Assembly: GCF_000968685.2 (NCBI RefSeq)
Contig: NZ_LAKD02000018.1
Location: forward strand, 62,001-126,000
From: Streptomyces antioxidans
Lineage (GTDB): Bacteria > Actinomycetota > Actinomycetes > Streptomycetales > Streptomycetaceae
Length of the DNA stretch: 64,000 bases
Direction of reading: 5' to 3'
The position numbers and the translations under genes are program-made. Shown here piece by piece: positions 18,007 to 26,152 of the stretch. The first letter of the stretch is position 1. Each line of letters begins with the position of its first letter. Under the pieces are notes generated by a model, which was given only the letters and a program-made list of their open reading frames with translations, was not told where the DNA came from and did no database searches.

Positions 18007-18021
18007 CTCCGGTCTCCGGAG
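18007..18021. terminator. Small hairpin after the LacI gene
   Basis: CTCCGG-TCT-CCGGAG, a perfect 6-bp stem 11 bases after the LacI stop codon. It is short and could only be a weak terminator. Confidence 0.3.
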
Positions 18022-18052
18022 TCCAGGGCGGAGGAAGGTGAGGTGAGCGGGG

Positions 18053-20143
18053 ATGGCCGCAGCCGCCGCCACGCCCGGCGCCCGATACGACGAGACCTCC
18101 ATGAGCCTGGCCTTCACCCAGTCTCCGGACGCCCTCGCGCTCTGTGACACCGATCTGCGGCTGGTGCGGACGAACGCCGAGATGGCGCGGGTGCTGGGGC
18201 TCTCCGAGGACCGTACGCGCGGACTGCCGGTGTCGGAGATCGTCCGGCCGGGCGAGGGAGGCAGGGCCATCGCGGCCATGCGCCAGGCGCGGGAGAGCGG
18301 TGTGGCGCAGCACTTCGAGGCGTCGTTGCGGACCCCGGACGGGAGCCCCCGGTGCTTCTGGTCGGTCTCCGCGATCCCGCTGAAGGACCGGGACGGCCGG
18401 GTGCACCGTCTCTTCCTGGCCGCGCGGGACAGCACCGAACAGCACCGGGCCCGGCAGCGGCTGCTGCTGATCAACGAGGCGAGCACCGGCATCGGCTCCA
18501 CGCTGGACATCACCCGCACCGCGCAGGAGCTGGTCGACGTTCTGGTGCCCAGCCTGGGGGACTTCACCTGTGTCGACACCCTGGTGGCTCTCGAAGGCGG
18601 TGAGGAGCCAGGACCCGGCACCCTGAGCGGTGCGATCACCATGCGGCGCAGGGCACATCGCTCCGTCGTCGACCGGGAGCCGATGGTCGCGGTCGGGACC
18701 ATGGCCACGTATCCCGAGGGCACCCCGGCCGCCGAAAGCCTGGCCGCGGGCCGCGGAATCCTCTACAAGGCGACGGACGCGGCCTTCGACCGGTGGGCTG
18801 CCTACGACCCGCCGCGGGCCGAGCGGGCGCGCGCCCATGGGACCCACTCGGTGATGGCGGTGCCGATGCGCGCCCGTGGCATCACCCTCGGCGTCGTGGT
18901 CGTCACGCGCCATCGGCGGCCGGAGCCCTTCGGGCCGGACGATCTGCTGCTCGCCGAGGAGATCATCGGCCGGGCGGCCGTCTGTGTGGACAACGCGCGC
19001 CGCTACACCCGCGAGCGCGGCACCGCCATCGCTCTCCAGCGCAGCCTGCTGCCCCGGCGGCTGCCGTGCCAGTCGGCGGTCGAGGTCGCCTCCCGCTATC
19101 TTCCGGGCGGGGAGCTGACCGGCGTGGGCGGCGACTGGTTCGATGTGATCCCGCTGTCGGGCGCCCGGGCGGCGCTGGTGGTCGGCGATGTGGTGGGCCA
19201 CGGCCTGCACGCCTCGGCCAGCATGGGACGGCTGCGGACGGCGGTGCGGACACTGGCCGATATCGACCTGCCCCCCGATGAGTTGCTCACCCATCTCGAC
19301 GACCTGGTCGCCCAGGTCGTCGAGTCGGTGGCGGACACCGGGGCGGGCGAGGGTGCCGAGGACGACGGAGGCACCGGAGCCACCTGTCTCTACGCGGTCT
19401 ACGACCCGGTCTCGCGCCGGTGCTGTCTGGCGCGCGCCGGTCATCCGCCGCCGGCCGTGGTGGCCCCGGACGGCACCGTGGAGTTCATCGATCTTCCCGC
19501 CGGCCCACCGCTCGGACTGGGAGAGCTGCCGTACGAGTGCACCGAGGTCGAACTGGCCGAGGGCAGCCTCCTGGCGCTCTACACCAACGGCCTGCTCGGC
19601 GCCCGGGGCCGTGATCTCGACCGGGGGCTCGACGCCCTGCGGGACGCGCTCACCCGGCCCGCCGCGTCACTGGACGACCTCTGCGACGCCGTGCTGGAGG
19701 AGCTGGTCCCCGAGCGCCCCGCCGATGACATCGCCCTGCTCATCGCACGCCCCCGGGCCCTGGGCGCGGACCGGGTCGCGTCCTGGGAGCTGCCCGCGGA
19801 CCCCTCGGTCGTCGCCACGGTGCGCAGAGAGGTCGCGGCCCGGCTGCTCGCCTGGGGGCTGGAGGAGGCGGTCTTCACGACCGAGCTGGTGGTCAGCGAG
19901 CTGGTCACCAATGCCATCCGGCACGCCAGGACCCCGTTCCGGCTGAGGGTGATCCACGACCGGGGCCTGATCTGCGAAGTGTCCGACGGCAGCATCAACG
20001 CCCCCCATCTGCGCCGGGCCCGCACCTTCGACGAGGGCGGACGCGGCCTGCTGCTGGTCGCCCAGCTCACCCGGCGCTGGGGGACCCGCTACACCCGCGA
20101 CGGCAAGACCATCTGGGCGGAGCAGTCCCTTCCCGGCGGCTGA
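18053..20143 (+). CDS. PAS-GAF-SpoIIE phosphatase-HATPase protein with an altered metal motif
   Basis: A 696-aa cytoplasmic signalling protein, of the class that controls anti-sigma-factor partner switching in Streptomyces. Domains: PAS about 20-130, GAF about 140-320, PP2C/SpoIIE about 340-560 (GGDWFD, GDVVGHG, RPADDIAL), and a C-terminal RsbW-like HATPase about 575-690 (ELVTNAIRHA, EGGRGLLLV). In the SpoIIE motif normally written YTDGL, this protein has YTNGL: codon AAC at 19586-19588 gives Asn512 where a metal-binding Asp is expected. The other metal motifs look intact. Activity may therefore be reduced, with the kinase domain acting as the main output. It starts 56 bp after the LacI gene. 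Confidence 0.87.
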   Translation: MAAAAATPGARYDETSMSLAFTQSPDALALCDTDLRLVRTNAEMARVLGLSEDRTRGLPVSEIVRPGEGGRAIAAMRQARESGVAQHFEASLRTPDGSPRCFWSVSAIPLKDRDGRVHRLFLAARDSTEQHRARQRLLLINEASTGIGSTLDITRTAQELVDVLVPSLGDFTCVDTLVALEGGEEPGPGTLSGAITMRRRAHRSVVDREPMVAVGTMATYPEGTPAAESLAAGRGILYKATDAAFDRWAAYDPPRAERARAHGTHSVMAVPMRARGITLGVVVVTRHRRPEPFGPDDLLLAEEIIGRAAVCVDNARRYTRERGTAIALQRSLLPRRLPCQSAVEVASRYLPGGELTGVGGDWFDVIPLSGARAALVVGDVVGHGLHASASMGRLRTAVRTLADIDLPPDELLTHLDDLVAQVVESVADTGAGEGAEDDGGTGATCLYAVYDPVSRRCCLARAGHPPPAVVAPDGTVEFIDLPAGPPLGLGELPYECTEVELAEGSLLALYTNGLLGARGRDLDRGLDALRDALTRPAASLDDLCDAVLEELVPERPADDIALLIARPRALGADRVASWELPADPSVVATVRREVAARLLAWGLEEAVFTTELVVSELVTNAIRHARTPFRLRVIHDRGLICEVSDGSINAPHLRRARTFDEGGRGLLLVAQLTRRWGTRYTRDGKTIWAEQSLPGG

Positions 20144-20194
20144 GCTCCGGCCCCCTCGCGGGTGGCCCTTAGGGGAAAAGTCTCGTGCGCGGGG

Positions 20195-20224
20195 TTGACG
20201 GGCTTTTCCATATGAGGCTAGAAA
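20195..20224 (+). promoter_or_regulatory. Putative promoter of the 20411-32682 operon
   Basis: TTGACG (20195-20200) followed by an 18-base spacer and TAGAAA (20219-20224). A LacI-type operator begins at 20221, overlapping the -10 region, which supports a repressible promoter. Confidence 0.5.
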
Positions 20225-20232
20225 ACGGTTAC
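20221..20232. promoter_or_regulatory. LacI/cre-like operator O1
   Basis: GAAAACGGTTAC fits all 12 positions of the LacI-family consensus GWAANCGNTNWC and overlaps the putative -10 region. Confidence 0.65.
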
Positions 20233-20387
20233 AGCCAAATGAACCACCGCTTGGCCGACGCCGCATCGTGGCGTCGAGTGGAGGCATGACGAGGTCTCGC
20301 TAAAAAGTCCCAGGTAGATGGGTGTGAACGGTCACCGCAGTGGAAGTGAGCTCCCGGATGGTCGACCAGTGAAGGGAAGCGCAGCGA

Positions 20388-20399
20388 GAAAGCGTTTCC
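20388..20399. promoter_or_regulatory. LacI/cre-like operator O2
   Basis: GAAAGCGTTTCC also fits the consensus and ends one base before the AGGAGG ribosome site of the first gene. The two sites are 167 bp apart, a distance over which a repressor could loop DNA. Confidence 0.65.
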
Positions 20400-20410
20400 T
20401 AGGAGGCGAA

Positions 20411-21169
20411 ATGAGTCTGGAACACAAGGTGTGCGTGGTCACCGGCGGCACTTCGGGGATCGGCCTGGCCACCGTGCGCCTGTTCGCCGGTGCGGGCGCC
20501 CGGCAGATCGTGCTGGCCAACGACGAGCGGGAGTGTGCAGCCCTCGCCGAGGAGGCCGAGGGCCACGGCTGGCCCGTGGCCGTCGTGGCCGGTGACGTGG
20601 CCAGCGCCGCCGCATGGGATGCGGTGCTCGCCCAGGTGGATCGCCTCGGCGGGGTGGACGTCCTGGTCAACAACGCGGGCTATGGCATCAGGGGAACGGT
20701 CCTTGACACTGATCAGCCCGACTGGGAGGCCCTGTTCGCCACCAATGTCACCGGTGTCTTCCTCGGCTGCCGGGCGCTCCTGCCACGGATGGTCGCCCAG
20801 GGCTCCGGCGCCGTGGTCAACGTCGCGTCGGTGGCCGGGCAGATCGGCATGGCCCGGCGGGCGGCGTACTGCGCCTCCAAGTCCGCGGTCCTCGGCCTCA
20901 CCCGGGCCATGGCGGTGGACCACGCGGCCGCGGGCGTGCGCGTCAACGCGGTGGCGCCCGGCACCACCGACTCCCCGTACTTCGCGAAGATCGAGGCCGA
21001 TGTGGCGGACCCCGCGGCCTACCGGGCCTATCTGGAGGGGCGCCAGCTGCTCAACCGGCTCGCCGAGCCGGGCGAGATCGCCTCCGCCATCGCCTTCCTG
21101 GCCGGCGACGACTCCTCCTTCGCCACCGGATCGGTCGTCACCGTCGACGGAGGGATGAGCGTCGCATGA
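20411..21169 (+). CDS. SDR family NAD(P)-dependent oxidoreductase
   Basis: A 252-aa classical short-chain dehydrogenase and first gene of an eleven-gene operon. The cofactor motif TGGTSGIG (11-18), NNAG (87-90) and the catalytic set Asn112, Ser140, Tyr153, Lys157 are all present. ATG 20411 is preceded by a strong AGGAGG. Its stop overlaps the next gene's ATG by 4 bp (ATGA), so the two are translationally coupled. It probably oxidises a hydroxyl of the imported compound or of its acid; the substrate is unknown. Confidence 0.88.
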   Translation: MSLEHKVCVVTGGTSGIGLATVRLFAGAGARQIVLANDERECAALAEEAEGHGWPVAVVAGDVASAAAWDAVLAQVDRLGGVDVLVNNAGYGIRGTVLDTDQPDWEALFATNVTGVFLGCRALLPRMVAQGSGAVVNVASVAGQIGMARRAAYCASKSAVLGLTRAMAVDHAAAGVRVNAVAPGTTDSPYFAKIEADVADPAAYRAYLEGRQLLNRLAEPGEIASAIAFLAGDDSSFATGSVVTVDGGMSVA

Positions 21170-22713
21170 CCGCCACCCACGCGGGCCCCGCCATGATGAG
21201 CGCCGCCGAGGCCGCGGCCACCGTCCCCGACGGCGCCACCGTCGCCATGACCGGCTCGGGCGGCGGCATCCTGGAGGCCGACGACGTGCTCGCCGCCATC
21301 GAGCGGCGGTTCCTGGCCACCGGCCATCCGCGGGACCTGACCGTCATCCACGGCCTCGGCATCGGGGACGGACAGCAGACCGGTCTGAACCGGCTGGCCC
21401 ACGAGGGCCTGGTCCGCCGGGTCATCGGTGGCCACTGGTCCTGGTCCCCGAGCATGCAGGCCCTCGCGGCCTCGGGCGCCATCGAGGCGTACGCGCTGCC
21501 CGCCGGGATCATCGCGGCCCTGCTGCGCGAGAGCGGCGCCCGCCGGCCGGGGGTGTTCTCACAGGTGGGCCTCGGCACCTTCGTCGACCCACGGCGCCAG
21601 GGCGGACGTCTCAACGACGTCTCGCGCGACGACCTGGTCACGCTCGCCGAGATCGACGGCGTGGAGTACCTGCACTACCGCCCCGTACACGTCGACATCG
21701 GCCTGGTGCGCGGCAGTTCCATGGACGAGCTGGGCAACGTCAGCTGCGCCGAGGAGGCCGCCTCGCTGGACAGCCAGGCGGTGGCCGCGGCAGCCCGTGG
21801 CTGCGGGGGCCGGATCATCGCCCAGGTCAAGCGGCGGGTCGCGGTCGGCGCCCAGGATCCCCGCACGGTGAGTGTCCCGGGGCCGCTGGTCGACATCGGC
21901 GTCCTCAGCCCCGGCCAGTGGCAGACCTACGCGGGGGAGTTCGACCCGGCCTTCAGCCAGGCCGCCCCCGCCGGAGGGGCCAGGCCCGCACCCCGGGCCG
22001 CGGTTCCGGGGCCGCGGGACGTCGTCGCCCGCCGGGCCGCGCTGGAGGTGCCGTCCGGGTGCGTGCTCAACGTGGGATTCGGCATGAGCGCCGGTGTCGT
22101 CGACGTACTCGCCGCACAGCACCGGCTGGCCGATGTCCACCTGGTCATCGAACAGGGCGCGGTCGGCGGAGTGCCGGAGACCGGCGAGCTGTTCGGCCTC
22201 AGCCGGTATCCGGCCGCGCTGGTCTCCTCGCTCTCGCAGTTCGACTTCTTCGCCACCGGGATGCTCGACGTCGCGATCCTGGGCATGGCCGAGGCCGACC
22301 GGCACGGCAACGTCAACGTCAGCAAGGTGGGCCCGTCGGTCGTCGGGCCGGGCGGCTTCATCGACATCGCCCACGCCGCGAGCACCGTGGTGTTCTGCGG
22401 CACCTTCACCGCACGGGGGCTGCGCGCTGCGGTGACACCGGGCGCACTGCTCATCGCCACCGAGGGGCGGGTGCGCAAGTTCGTCCAGGAGGTCTCGCAC
22501 GTCACCTTCGACGCCGCCGCCGCGCGGCGCCGGGGACAGCGCGCCCTCTACGTCACCGAACGGGCCGTCTTCGAACTGCGCGACGAGGGCCCCGTACTGA
22601 TCGAGACCGCACCGGGCGTCGACCTGGACCGCGATGTCCTCGGCCAGATGGACTTCGACCCCGCGATCGACCCCGCACCGCGCCGGATGCCACCCGATGT
22701 CTTCACCGCCTGA
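21166..22713 (+). CDS. Class I CoA-transferase (acetate/3-keto-acid type, fused alpha-beta)
   Basis: A 515-aa fused two-domain CoA-transferase, similar in length and layout to YdiF and propionate CoA-transferases. The catalytic glutamate is Glu329 in IEQGAVGG, which forms the glutamyl-CoA intermediate. The N-terminal half has the glycine-rich GSGGG and GLGIGDG segments. It would transfer CoA from a donor such as acetyl- or succinyl-CoA to an organic acid. The coupled SDR upstream and the acyl-CoA dehydrogenase downstream place it as the activation step of the pathway. Confidence 0.85.
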   Translation: MTATHAGPAMMSAAEAAATVPDGATVAMTGSGGGILEADDVLAAIERRFLATGHPRDLTVIHGLGIGDGQQTGLNRLAHEGLVRRVIGGHWSWSPSMQALAASGAIEAYALPAGIIAALLRESGARRPGVFSQVGLGTFVDPRRQGGRLNDVSRDDLVTLAEIDGVEYLHYRPVHVDIGLVRGSSMDELGNVSCAEEAASLDSQAVAAAARGCGGRIIAQVKRRVAVGAQDPRTVSVPGPLVDIGVLSPGQWQTYAGEFDPAFSQAAPAGGARPAPRAAVPGPRDVVARRAALEVPSGCVLNVGFGMSAGVVDVLAAQHRLADVHLVIEQGAVGGVPETGELFGLSRYPAALVSSLSQFDFFATGMLDVAILGMAEADRHGNVNVSKVGPSVVGPGGFIDIAHAASTVVFCGTFTARGLRAAVTPGALLIATEGRVRKFVQEVSHVTFDAAAARRRGQRALYVTERAVFELRDEGPVLIETAPGVDLDRDVLGQMDFDPAIDPAPRRMPPDVFTA

Positions 22714-22760
22714 GCCCCTGAGCCCTGAGCCCCTGAGCCCCGAGCCCCCGGTCCCTGAGC
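22711..22760 (+). repeat. Short degenerate direct repeats (CTGAGCCC)
   Basis: Four to five copies of CTGAGCCC-type units straddle the CoA-transferase stop codon and fill the gap before the acyl-CoA dehydrogenase. The repeated TGA triplets give back-up stops. It looks like replication slippage. Confidence 0.55.
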
Positions 22761-22796
22761 GCCACCGGCCACCCCCACTCCCTGGAGGACCCCCTC

Positions 22797-23957
22797 ATGT
22801 CACCGCGTCAGACCACCGACACCGCCCCCGAGCGCGACGCTCTCATCACCATGGTGCGGGACTTCGCGGCGAAGGAGATCACCCCCGTCGTCGAGGAGCT
22901 CGACAGCACCGAGCGCTTCCCCGAGGAGATCTACGCCCGGATGGGCGAGCTGGGGCTGATGGGCATCACCGTCCCCGAGCGCGACGGCGGGGCCGGCGGC
23001 CACGTGGCCGACTACATCGCGGTGATGGAGGAGCTGTCCTACGGCTACGCGAGCGTCGCCGACCAGTGCGGCCTGGTGGAACTGGTCGGCTCACTGCTGG
23101 CCGGCTACGGCACCCAGGAGCAGAAGGACCGCTATCTCCCCGGCATCATCAGCGGCCGGACGCGCTGCGCCTACGCGCTGACCGAACCCGGCGCCGGATC
23201 CGACCTCGGGAGCCTGGCCACCCGCGCCCGCCGGGACGGCGCGGACTGGGTGCTGAACGGCGAGAAGATCTACATCCACAACGCACCGGTGGCCGACGTG
23301 GCGCTGGTCCTCGCGGTCACCGACCCCGGCAGGCGCAAGCGCGGCGGCATGTCGATGTTCCTGGTCGACGTGGACACCCCGGGGGTCGAACGCGGCTACC
23401 GCGAGAAGAAGATGGGCCAGAAGGCGTCCCCGGTCGGCGGCTTCGTCTTCACCGACGTACGGCTCCCCCCGACGGCGCTGCTCGGCGCGGAGGGCAGCGG
23501 CTTCGGCGCCGTGCTCTCCGTCCTGGAGAAGGGCCGGCTGGGGATCGGCGCGCTGGCCAACGGCATCTCCCGGGCGGCGCTCGACACCGCGAGCGAACAC
23601 GCCGTCAGCCGCCACCAGTTCGGCCAGCCGCTGTCCGACTTCCAGTCCGTGGCGTTCCAGCTCGCCGACATGGCGGTGGACCACCAGGCGGCGAGGCTGC
23701 TCCTGGAACACGCGGCCGGACTGCTGGACACCGGCCGCACGGCGGGCCCCGCCTGCTCGATGGCCAAGCTGTTCGCCTCCGAGGCGAGCGTCCGCAACAC
23801 CTCCCGGGCCGTCCAGATCCTCGGCGGCGGCGGGTACATCCGCGGTGTGCCCGCCGAGCGCCTCTACCGGGACGCCCGCATCACCACGATCTACGAAGGC
23901 ACCAGCGAGGTGCAACGCCTCATCATCAGCCGCGATCTCGTGCGCCGCCGCGGGTAG
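22797..23957 (+). CDS. Acyl-CoA dehydrogenase
   Basis: A 386-aa FAD enzyme that introduces a double bond into an acyl-CoA, passing electrons to ETF. The family signature CAYALTEPGAGSD and the catalytic base Glu367 in IYEGTSEVQ are visible, and FGQPLSDFQ is the usual C-terminal-domain segment. GGAGG lies 8 bases before ATG 22797. ETF subunits are encoded in the same operon (28719-30529), so its electron acceptor is probably dedicated. The acyl group is not identified; a short or polar chain is suggested by the sugar-type importer. Confidence 0.9.
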   Translation: MSPRQTTDTAPERDALITMVRDFAAKEITPVVEELDSTERFPEEIYARMGELGLMGITVPERDGGAGGHVADYIAVMEELSYGYASVADQCGLVELVGSLLAGYGTQEQKDRYLPGIISGRTRCAYALTEPGAGSDLGSLATRARRDGADWVLNGEKIYIHNAPVADVALVLAVTDPGRRKRGGMSMFLVDVDTPGVERGYREKKMGQKASPVGGFVFTDVRLPPTALLGAEGSGFGAVLSVLEKGRLGIGALANGISRAALDTASEHAVSRHQFGQPLSDFQSVAFQLADMAVDHQAARLLLEHAAGLLDTGRTAGPACSMAKLFASEASVRNTSRAVQILGGGGYIRGVPAERLYRDARITTIYEGTSEVQRLIISRDLVRRRG

Positions 23958-24017
23958 CGGGACGCCGCCCACGGCCCCTGACGCGCCCGGCGGCTCGTAC
24001 CAACAGGAGGACGTACC

Positions 24018-25112
24018 ATGCACCAACCCCGATCCGCCGTGATCAGCGGATCCCTGACCGCCCTGCTCGCCGTGTCCCTCAGCGCCTGCGGCGCGGTGGA
24101 CAGCGGATCGGCCGCGGGCGATTCCGGCACCTGCAAGCCGTCGGACGTCACCCTCGTCCAGTCCGGACGGGGACTGGAGAACGAGTACTACGTGGCCGTC
24201 AACGCCGGGGCCCGTGCCTTCGCGAACGCGCACCATCCGCGCCGCTACCAGTGGATCGCCAGCAACGGCGACTCGTCCAAGCAGCTCAGCCAGATCCAGT
24301 CGATCCTGGCCAAGGGCGGCAAGTGCGTCGTACTGAACGTCGACCCCAACGAGTCCTCGGTGCTGCCGGCGATCGTCAAGGCGGTCGACAAGTCCGGGGC
24401 CTGGCTGGTCACCCAGTGGAACCGGCCCGACGGCCTGGCCCCGGAGAGCGAGTCCCCGCACTGGGTCGCCCATATGTCGGTCGACGGTGTTCCCCAGGGG
24501 TACGAGACGGCGAAGGCCCTGTTCGAGTCGATGGGCGGAAAGGGCTCGATCGTGGCCCTCCAGGGAATCCTCGACAACGCGCCCGCCCAGGAGCGCTTCC
24601 GGGGGCTGAAGAAGGCGCTGAAGGAGTACCCCGGCATCAAGCTGCTCGGCGACCAGACCGCGGGTTGGGACCGGACCAAGGCACAGAACGTCACCCAGAC
24701 CTATCTGACCAAGTACGGCCACAAGATAGGCGGCGTCTGGGCCGCCAGCGACTCCATGGGCCTGGGCGCGCTGGGCGCGGTCAAGAACGCGGGCCGGATC
24801 GGGAAGGTCAAGATCGCGTCGATCGACGGTCTGGCCGAAGCGGTGCACGACGTACGGGACCCGTCCACCGGCTATGTGGCCACGACCCCCTCCACCGGGG
24901 CGGCCCAGGGCGGCCTCGGGATGTCGATCGGCTACGCGGCCGCCACCGGCAGGATCGACCCGGCCAAGGAACCGCGCGGCCACCGGTCGTTCTACCTCAA
25001 GCCGCTGCCCATCATCACCCGGGCCAACGCGTCCTCGGTCCCCGCCCCCACGGACACCGCGAAGCTCGACTTCAAGAACCTGTGGTCCCAGAACGGCAGG
25101 CCGATCAAGTGA
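24018..25112 (+). CDS. Sugar-type ABC transporter substrate-binding lipoprotein
   Basis: A 364-aa extracellular binding protein. The N-terminus is a lipoprotein signal with lipobox LSAC (Cys24), so it is anchored to the outer face of the membrane. The body fits the periplasmic binding protein family 4 (RbsB/xylose type): QSGRGLENEYYVAVNAGA, IDGLAEAVHDV and a second-domain VWAASDSMGLGA. It delivers the substrate to the two permeases and ATPase that follow; its stop overlaps the first permease start by 4 bp. The ligand is likely a sugar, polyol or small polar analogue. Confidence 0.88.
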   Translation: MHQPRSAVISGSLTALLAVSLSACGAVDSGSAAGDSGTCKPSDVTLVQSGRGLENEYYVAVNAGARAFANAHHPRRYQWIASNGDSSKQLSQIQSILAKGGKCVVLNVDPNESSVLPAIVKAVDKSGAWLVTQWNRPDGLAPESESPHWVAHMSVDGVPQGYETAKALFESMGGKGSIVALQGILDNAPAQERFRGLKKALKEYPGIKLLGDQTAGWDRTKAQNVTQTYLTKYGHKIGGVWAASDSMGLGALGAVKNAGRIGKVKIASIDGLAEAVHDVRDPSTGYVATTPSTGAAQGGLGMSIGYAAATGRIDPAKEPRGHRSFYLKPLPIITRANASSVPAPTDTAKLDFKNLWSQNGRPIK

Positions 25113-26152
25113 AGCTGACACTCGCACCCGCCGACCGCCACGACCCCCGCGCCACCGGCCGCGGGGCGGACAAGCCGGCACGGCCGGGGCGGGCCGCGCT
25201 CGGCTCGCACGCCTTCCCCACCCCGGCCCTGGGCGTACTCGCGCTCATCGCCCTCGTCATGGGCTTCGTCAACCCCTCGTTCCTCTCCCCGGGAAACCTG
25301 GGCGCGGTGGCCGAACAGAGCGCCGTCCCCGCGGTGCTGGCGGTCGGTCTGACCTTCGTCATCCTCATGGGCGGCATCGACCTCTCGCTCGAGGGCACGA
25401 TGGCGGCGGCCTCCCTGACCACCGCCCTCCTGGTCGCCAACGACCGCAACACGATGGACCTCGGCCTCTGGGCCATCGCCGCCGGATGCGCGGTGGGAGC
25501 GGTGATCGGACTGGTCGCCGGGGCCACCGTGGGACTGCTGCGCGTCCCGTCCTTCATCGTCACCATCGGCACCTGGCAGATCGGCCTGGGCGTGGCCCAA
25601 CTGCTGTTCGGGGACACTCCGCCCCGGGTGACCGACAGGTCATTCCGGGCACTCGCGGAAGCCCGGACGGCCGGTCTCCCCGGCATCGTGTGGATCGCCC
25701 TGCTGGTCGTGGCCATCGGCTGGACGCTGCAGCGCTACACCCGCTTCGGCCGCTACGCCTACGTCATCGGCGGCAGCGAGGAGACCGCGCTGCTCTCCGG
25801 GGTCCCGGTCCGTGCCTACCGGGCGGCGTCCTTCGTCCTCGCGGGCGCCACCGCGGGCCTTGCCTCGGCGATGGCCACCGCCCGGTCCGGGGTCGGCGAC
25901 GTCGGCATCGGGACCGGTCTGCTGTTCACCACCATCGCCGGGGTGGTCATCGGCGGGACCCTGCTGACCGGTGGCCGCGGCGGCGTAATGCACTCGCTGG
26001 TCGGGGTGGTCGTGATGGTGGCCATCGCCAACGCCATGGTCCTGGCCGGTGTCAGCTCCTACATCCAGCAAACCGTCCAGGGAGCCGTCGTGGTGACCGC
26101 GGCGAGCCTCACCCTGTGGCGCGCCCGGCAACGTCTGAGGGTGATCAAGTGA
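25109..26152 (+). CDS. ABC transporter permease (RbsC/BPD_transp_2 family), first copy
   Basis: A 347-aa membrane permease with about 8-10 hydrophobic helices and the family segments MGGIDLSLEG and VIGGTLLTGGRG. GTG 25109 overlaps the binding-protein stop (GTGA); a 3.5-kb open frame running in from 22634 is an artefact of high GC. It pairs with a second, different permease at 27668, so the channel is probably a heterodimer, which is less common than the homodimer of ribose systems. Confidence 0.87.
   Translation: MKLTLAPADRHDPRATGRGADKPARPGRAALGSHAFPTPALGVLALIALVMGFVNPSFLSPGNLGAVAEQSAVPAVLAVGLTFVILMGGIDLSLEGTMAAASLTTALLVANDRNTMDLGLWAIAAGCAVGAVIGLVAGATVGLLRVPSFIVTIGTWQIGLGVAQLLFGDTPPRVTDRSFRALAEARTAGLPGIVWIALLVVAIGWTLQRYTRFGRYAYVIGGSEETALLSGVPVRAYRAASFVLAGATAGLASAMATARSGVGDVGIGTGLLFTTIAGVVIGGTLLTGGRGGVMHSLVGVVVMVAIANAMVLAGVSSYIQQTVQGAVVVTAASLTLWRARQRLRVIK

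Noticed and set aside
22634..25108. Large open frame running into the first ABC permease
   Set aside because: Its N-terminal 825 codons are Arg/Gly/Pro-rich frame shadow of three real genes. The permease proper begins at GTG 25109, which overlaps the previous stop.
24874..26148. Upstream extension of the ABC ATPase frame
   Set aside because: Shadow of the binding protein and permease; the ATPase starts at GTG 26149 with the usual 4-bp overlap.
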